Assembly (NCBI GenBank): GCA_016190785.1
Contig: JACPPX010000036.1
Location: forward strand, 1 to 8,291
Direction: 5' to 3'
Origin: Chloroflexota bacterium
GTDB lineage: Bacteria > Chloroflexota > Anaerolineae > UBA7937 > JACPPX01
DNA length: 8,291 bases
Shown here piece by piece: positions 5,229 to 8,291 of this stretch (position 1 is its first letter; each line of letters begins with the position of its first letter). The position numbers and the translations under genes were made by a program. The notes beneath the pieces are model-generated. The model saw only the letters and a program-made list of their open reading frames with translations, ran no database searches and was not told the DNA's origin.

Positions 5229-6917
5229 TTACTCCGCGGGCTTGTTGATCAGCCCCCACAGGTAGTCGTAGTACTCCCAGGCGTTGGTATTGCCCACATG
5301 CAACGCTGAGGCGGCATCCAAACCCATGGTGAAGGTGGCCACCACATCGTTGGCATCAAAGTCCGAACCATCATGGAACTTGACCCCTTGGCGCAGGGTG
5401 CAGGTCCAGACGGAAAGGTCTTCGTTGGGATCGCAGGAAGTAGCCAGAGCAGGCACATTTTCCACACCTCCTACTTCATAGGTGTAGAGGGGTTCCATCA
5501 TCTGCTCGCAGGCCCGCAGCGACTCCCCGTCGGTCTCATCGGCGCAGAAGAGGCTGATGGGCTCCGCGTTCTGCATCCAGACGAAGGTGTCCCGGCCTCC
5601 GGGATCCATCGCCGCAAAGTACTCGTTGCTGAGGGGCGCAGCGTGAGCCCCGGTCACATCGGCGCGGAAGGCAGTGGCCGAACCACCATGGGCCACCGGC
5701 ACCATGGGCACCAACTCGCGGATGGCATTATTAGCCTGAACATAGAACGGCTCAGCCTCCGCCGGGTCCGCGATCTGGGCTCCCTGTACTAGCGCCTCGA
5801 AGATCTCGGGGTGAGGGGTTCCAAATTGAGGGTTGGCGGCCCCAAAGTGGAAATCCAGGAAGTTAGTCACATGGGGGTAGTCGGCGCCCCATCCCAGCAT
5901 GTAGAAGCCGTTAAGGTTACCAGCAGTGGATTCAGCGATGAAAGCTCCAGATTCCATGGGTACGATCTCGGCATCAATGTTCAGGTTAGCCAACAACTGG
6001 GCCTGGATCTCCTCTGCCACCCGGGCCACCTCTGGCAGGTAGCCCCGTACTACATCGCGGTAGAAGATGCTGGTGGCAAAGCCATCGGGGAATCCGGCTT
6101 CGGCCAAGAGGGCGCGGGCTGCTTCCGGGTCGAAATCATACCAAGAATCCCCGGCGCATCCATTGGCGATGGAGCAGGGAGTAAAGTGGGAGGCCGCTTC
6201 CGACCCGCGCGGATAGAAGATATCCACAATCCGCTGCCGGTCGATGCCCAGGGCCACGGCCTGGCGTACCAGCACATTGTCGAAAGGCGGGAAGGTGTTG
6301 GTCATGGCCAGATAGAAGACATTAAGCGCTGGACGTTCGATGAGCTGCAGGTTGGGGTCGCCCTCAATTACCGCAAAGTCATCGGGTCCGGGGTTGTCTA
6401 TTCCGTCCACTGTCCCGGCTTGAAGCTCTAGCACCCGGGCGGCAGATTCCGTGCTCCAGCGGAAAATCAGAGTATCGGCGTTGGGCGGTGTGCCCCAGTA
6501 ATCGGCGAAGCTAGTGAAGGTGATACTCTCCCCCCGGTTCCACGCGTCTAGCGTGTAAGGGCCGGTGCCGACGGGGGACTCCAGCCTCTCCGCCGGGTTA
6601 GCGGCGGTGGCTTCTAGCCATTCCTGAGGGTAGATGGAGAAGACGCTGAAGGCCATCTTGGAGAGGAAGGCCGGATCCGACCGGCACAGGGTGAAGACCA
6701 CGGTGAACTGGTCCACGGCCTCGATGGACTGGAAGGTAGCCGCTGAGCCTTCGGGGTAGGCGGCGCAGTCCGTGGTCAGGCTCAGCCCCTCAAAAGTGGG
6801 GGGCGGTGGAGTGGTCGGGACCGGCGGCGGGGGCGGAGCGGGAGTACAGGCCCCCAAAATCACGGCCAAGACCACCAAAATGCCTAGCAAAAAAATTCTG
6901 CTTCTTAATTGCGACAT
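5229..6917 (-). CDS. lipoprotein solute-binding protein, family 5 (OppA/DppA-like), apparently circularly permuted
   Basis: This is the extracytoplasmic receptor that would deliver peptide-like or other solutes to the adjacent permeases. The 562-residue product begins with a lipoprotein signal ending in lipobox LGAC (lipidated C24), then a Pro/Thr linker (25-41). Family-5 landmarks follow in unusual order. Residues 62-430 match what is normally the middle and C-terminal part: FQSIEAVDQFTVVFTL (62-77), PVGTGPYTLDAW (115-126), ADYWG (138-142), ARVLELQAGTVDG (160-172), FYLAMTN, VRQAVALGIDRQ (217-228), DPEAARALLAEAGFPDGF (263-280), LGWGADYP (341-348). Residues about 443-557 match what normally opens the mature protein: CEQMMEPLYTYEVGG (470-484), VPALATS, then WTCTLRQGVKFHDG (504-517), DANDVVATF (521-529) and YDYLWG (550-555). 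Total length is that of a complete family member. The mature chain has eight further cysteines (51, 78, 248, 254, 458, 470, 495, 506). AGGAGGAG lies just before the ATG. The ligand is unknown. Confidence 0.93.
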   Translation of the reverse strand: MSQLRSRIFLLGILVVLAVILGACTPAPPPPPVPTTPPPPTFEGLSLTTDCAAYPEGSAATFQSIEAVDQFTVVFTLCRSDPAFLSKMAFSVFSIYPQEWLEATAANPAERLESPVGTGPYTLDAWNRGESITFTSFADYWGTPPNADTLIFRWSTESAARVLELQAGTVDGIDNPGPDDFAVIEGDPNLQLIERPALNVFYLAMTNTFPPFDNVLVRQAVALGIDRQRIVDIFYPRGSEAASHFTPCSIANGCAGDSWYDFDPEAARALLAEAGFPDGFATSIFYRDVVRGYLPEVARVAEEIQAQLLANLNIDAEIVPMESGAFIAESTAGNLNGFYMLGWGADYPHVTNFLDFHFGAANPQFGTPHPEIFEALVQGAQIADPAEAEPFYVQANNAIRELVPMVPVAHGGSATAFRADVTGAHAAPLSNEYFAAMDPGGRDTFVWMQNAEPISLFCADETDGESLRACEQMMEPLYTYEVGGVENVPALATSCDPNEDLSVWTCTLRQGVKFHDGSDFDANDVVATFTMGLDAASALHVGNTNAWEYYDYLWGLINKPAE

Positions 6918-7009
6918 TCTCTCCTCCTAGTTTGATGGATCGCTTGAGAAGCTACGAGAACTCCTCCGAGCCCATCACCTCCTTTTCTATATCCTTTTGG
7001 CCTAAAATC
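6918..7009 (-). promoter_or_regulatory. ~90-base mRNA leader of the transporter operon with several Shine-Dalgarno-like motifs
   Basis: Between the predicted transcription start (near 7009) and the binding-protein ATG, the minus strand carries AGGAGGAG at plus 6921-6928 (the real ribosome site, about five bases from the ATG). It also has GGAGGAG near 6960-6966 and a near-ideal AAAAGGAGGTGATG around 6973-6986. A weak GAGGAG/CTTCTC stem could form downstream of the last. I do not recognise a known riboswitch, and no gene of real length fits. Confidence 0.4.
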
Positions 7010-7015
7010 ATAAGA

Positions 7016-7044
7016 AGTCTAGCATACTGCCCAATACTTGTCAA
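7016..7044 (-). promoter_or_regulatory. sigma-70-type promoter for the transporter operon
   Basis: The minus strand has a consensus TTGACA -35 (plus 7039-7044), a 17-base spacer and a TAGACT -10 (plus 7016-7021), preceded by TATGC. The predicted start is near 7009. It lies directly after the TPR gene stop, so the transporter operon can be transcribed on its own. No terminator is visible after the TPR gene, so readthrough may also contribute. Confidence 0.7.
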
Positions 7045-7071
7045 TAGCCTGAGCGGCGAAATATTTGTCAA
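7033..7071 (-). repeat. direct repeat TTGACAARTATT at the operon promoter
   Basis: On the minus strand TTGACAAGTATT (plus 7033-7044) is repeated as TTGACAAATATT (plus 7060-7071), an 11 of 12 match whose starts are 27 bases apart. The nearer copy includes the -35 box. The farther copy could be a second -35 or one half of an activator or repressor site. No good -10 lies at the right distance from the farther copy. Confidence 0.4.
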
Positions 7072-7072
7072 G

Positions 7073-8068
7073 TCAAGGCTTGGGGGTAGGGGTAATCATC
7101 GAGGGGACTTCCGCCCGGCAGCGGCGGGCGGCATCATCCCGCTGGCTGCGGAGACCAGGATCAGAAGAGAGATCCAGGGCCAGACCGAATTCCCGCTCCG
7201 CCTGGCACCATTCTTCCTGCTCGGCCAAAATATTGCCCCACTGACGGTGGGCTTCCGCCAGGAGTTGGGGCACATCCGCATACTCCGAGGACTGGGCATA
7301 AATCTCCGCCAGCCTCTCCACGACACCTGGCCAATCCTGGCCCCATAGTCCCTTGGCTTCGAGGTACAAAGTAGCCCGCCTTTGTCCCTCCACCGCTTCT
7401 TCATCCTCCGGACGGAGGGCCAGAGCGGCGGCCAAGTGGTCCAATGCCGCGGGGACATCGTTCAGATCCACCTCTGCTTGGGCAGCGGCCAGGTAGGATT
7501 CGAAAAGGAGATCCGCCGACGGAGTAGGACTGAACTGCGGAGCCAAGCGCCGCAACTGCTCCAACTTTTCAATCGCTCCCCAAAAATCTCCCTGGCCATA
7601 AAGGTCCTGTGCTCCTTGGTAAAGCAGTTCCGCCGCCCTATCCAGAGCCTCGGAACTGGTGGGGGCTTGAGATTCCACTAGAGTGCGGGCGCGGAGGAGT
7701 TGGCGCTGGGCTTCAGTGTCCGTTGGGTTCAAGCGCACCGCTTCTTCAAACTCGGCCACGGCTAAAGGATAATTCCCCTCCTCCAAGTAGCCTAAACCCC
7801 GGTCATAGTGGAGTTGGGCTGAACCACGATCCAAGTTGCTGCGCTCCATAAATCCCTGAAAGGCCCCCACCGCACCCAGGCCCAGGACAACAAGAGTCAG
7901 GCCTAAGGCCAAGGCCGCCAAGCCCATATACCAACTCCGTCCTAGGGAGGGCGAGCCGCCCCAGGACTCCCAGGGACCACCCTCTATTTTATGGCCACAG
8001 TTAGAACAAAAAATATCCGCCTCTTGGGCTGTAGCCCCACAATTAAGACAAAAGCGACGGGGAGCCAT
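7073..8068 (-). CDS. zinc-ribbon, single-TM, TPR-repeat protein of unknown function
   Basis: The 331-residue product (from the chosen ATG) starts with a treble-clef type zinc ribbon, CLNC at 7-10 and CSNC at 21-24, whose four cysteines should hold one zinc ion. A Gly/Ser/Trp linker follows, then one membrane helix at about 48-70. After it lie about four TPR-like helical hairpins: near 84-117 (YLEEGNYPLAVAEFEEAV, then RLNP), then LYGQGDFWGAIEKLEQLRRL, ALDHLAAALALRPEDEEAV and ILAEQEEWCQAEREFGLAL. The tail is short and Thr/Pro rich. The arginines before the helix suggest the ribbon is cytoplasmic and the TPRs outside. TPR arrays usually bind other proteins, so a scaffold role is possible, but nothing shows its partner. 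I prefer MAPRRFCLNC over an ATG 23 codons upstream because a TATAAT box lies inside that extension. It is co-directional with the transporter operon, but 155 bases and a promoter separate them. Confidence 0.85.
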   Translation of the reverse strand: MAPRRFCLNCGATAQEADIFCSNCGHKIEGGPWESWGGSPSLGRSWYMGLAALALGLTLVVLGLGAVGAFQGFMERSNLDRGSAQLHYDRGLGYLEEGNYPLAVAEFEEAVRLNPTDTEAQRQLLRARTLVESQAPTSSEALDRAAELLYQGAQDLYGQGDFWGAIEKLEQLRRLAPQFSPTPSADLLFESYLAAAQAEVDLNDVPAALDHLAAALALRPEDEEAVEGQRRATLYLEAKGLWGQDWPGVVERLAEIYAQSSEYADVPQLLAEAHRQWGNILAEQEEWCQAEREFGLALDLSSDPGLRSQRDDAARRCRAEVPSMITPTPKP

Positions 8069-8078
8069 TCCGCCGCCG

Positions 8079-8107
8079 ATTATACCCCGATTAGAGAAGG
8101 CTGCCCA
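8079..8107 (-). promoter_or_regulatory. promoter for the zinc-ribbon/TPR gene, suggesting a leaderless mRNA
   Basis: The minus strand carries TATAAT (plus 8079-8084), with TGGGCA (plus 8102-8107, 4 of 6 to consensus) 17 bases upstream. Only ten bases separate the -10 box from the ATG at 8066-8068, so transcription should begin within a few bases of the start codon. The intervening CGGCGGCGGA is not a good Shine-Dalgarno. Confidence 0.6.
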
Positions 8108-8164
8108 TCCCTGGCTGAGCGGGGGAACAAGTGCCAACAGGGAATTGGACAGACGAGAAAAATC

Positions 8165-8193
8165 TTGCCAGGGTTTGGCTTTGCAGGTAAATT
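8165..8193 (+). promoter_or_regulatory. divergent promoter for the right-edge gene
   Basis: TTGCCA (8165-8170, 5 of 6 to consensus), a 17-base spacer and TAAATT (8188-8193, 4 of 6) form a plausible plus-strand promoter. The predicted start near 8200 leaves a leader of about 15 bases. It lies back to back with the TPR gene promoter within a 146-base divergent spacer. Confidence 0.5.
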
Positions 8194-8214
8194 ATCCCCA
8201 GGCTTAAACTGAAG

Positions 8215-8291
8215 ATGTACCTCTATCCTCCCAAGAGAAAGAGGCCCTGGTTGCGGCGCGGTCTCCTGGCCAGCGTGATCTTAGCTGGGGC
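8215..8291 (+). CDS. partial 5' end of a gene for a secreted or membrane-anchored protein
   Basis: The frame opens with ATG at 8215 and stays open to the window edge, giving MYLYPPKRKRPWLRRGLLAS then VILAG. The stretch KRKR...RR followed by a hydrophobic run is typical of a signal peptide or N-terminal membrane anchor. An in-frame stop codon at 8188-8190 limits the upstream extension. The ribosome site is weak (GAAG next to the ATG), in keeping with the short predicted leader. Only 25 codons are visible, so the function cannot be told. Confidence 0.6.
   Translation, partial: MYLYPPKRKRPWLRRGLLASVILAG

Noticed and set aside
5811..6431. Plus-strand open frame of 206 codons opposite the binding-protein gene
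   Set aside because: It is antisense to a clear binding protein and shows no recognisable motif or ribosome site.
5229..6917. Binding-protein domain order as an assembly error or frameshifted fusion of two genes
   Set aside because: The frame is continuous, has one lipoprotein signal, contains each family segment once, has a normal total length and a smooth join; an artefact would have to be in frame and exactly complementary.
6952..6975. Seven-codon micro-ORF in the transporter leader (M-G-S-E-E-F-S)
   Set aside because: Its ATG lies only two bases after the GGAGG, too close for efficient initiation, and the peptide has no run of a regulatory amino acid.
8069..8137. Upstream in-frame ATG extending the zinc-ribbon/TPR protein by 23 residues
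   Set aside because: A TATAAT promoter box lies within the extension and the protein's first recognisable motif follows the inner ATG closely.

Overview
The window is a moderately GC-rich bacterial chromosome segment. Nearly every gene reads leftwards (minus strand); one partial gene reads rightwards at the right edge. I infer Chloroflexota or a close relative with moderate confidence. The reasons are the style of the oligopeptide-type transporter (cysteine-paired permease loops and an unusual solute-binding protein), the zinc-ribbon/TPR membrane protein, and C/T-rich heptamer repeats between genes. No rRNA, tRNA, CRISPR array or insertion sequence is visible.

Reading in the direction of transcription (right to left), the layout is as follows. 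(1) At 8215-8291 is the start of a rightward gene for a secreted or membrane-anchored protein. It diverges from a leftward gene for a zinc-ribbon, single-TM, TPR protein (7073-8068). (2) A good sigma-70-type promoter at 7016-7044 and a ~90 nt leader precede a lipoprotein solute-binding protein (5229-6917). A strong intrinsic terminator hairpin (5159-5201) separates it from two Dpp/Opp-type permeases (4054-5133, 3100-4050) and a conserved 96-residue protein of unknown function (2793-3083). (3) A separate promoter (2735-2764) drives rpsO (2446-2712) and, past an intergenic hairpin region, pnp (76-2277), which ends at a clear intrinsic terminator (22-59). A further minus-strand gene may begin at the extreme left edge.

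The most striking object is the solute-binding protein. It is one intact 562-codon frame, but its domain order is rotated. The segment that normally opens a family-5 (OppA/DppA-like) binding protein lies at its C-terminus, and the segment that normally follows comes directly after the lipoprotein signal and a proline-rich linker. This is the signature of a circular permutation. Both partner permeases have exactly two cysteines each, paired in the first extracytoplasmic loop, and the mature binding protein has eight besides its lipidated one. No ATPase gene accompanies the transporter here.

The second item of interest is the rpsO-pnp leader. A perfect 13-bp hairpin puts the only good pnp Shine-Dalgarno sequence inside its 3' arm, a layout that suggests translational control or RNase processing of pnp. 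Several genes have predicted transcription starts only a few nucleotides from the start codon, suggesting leaderless or very short-leader mRNAs.
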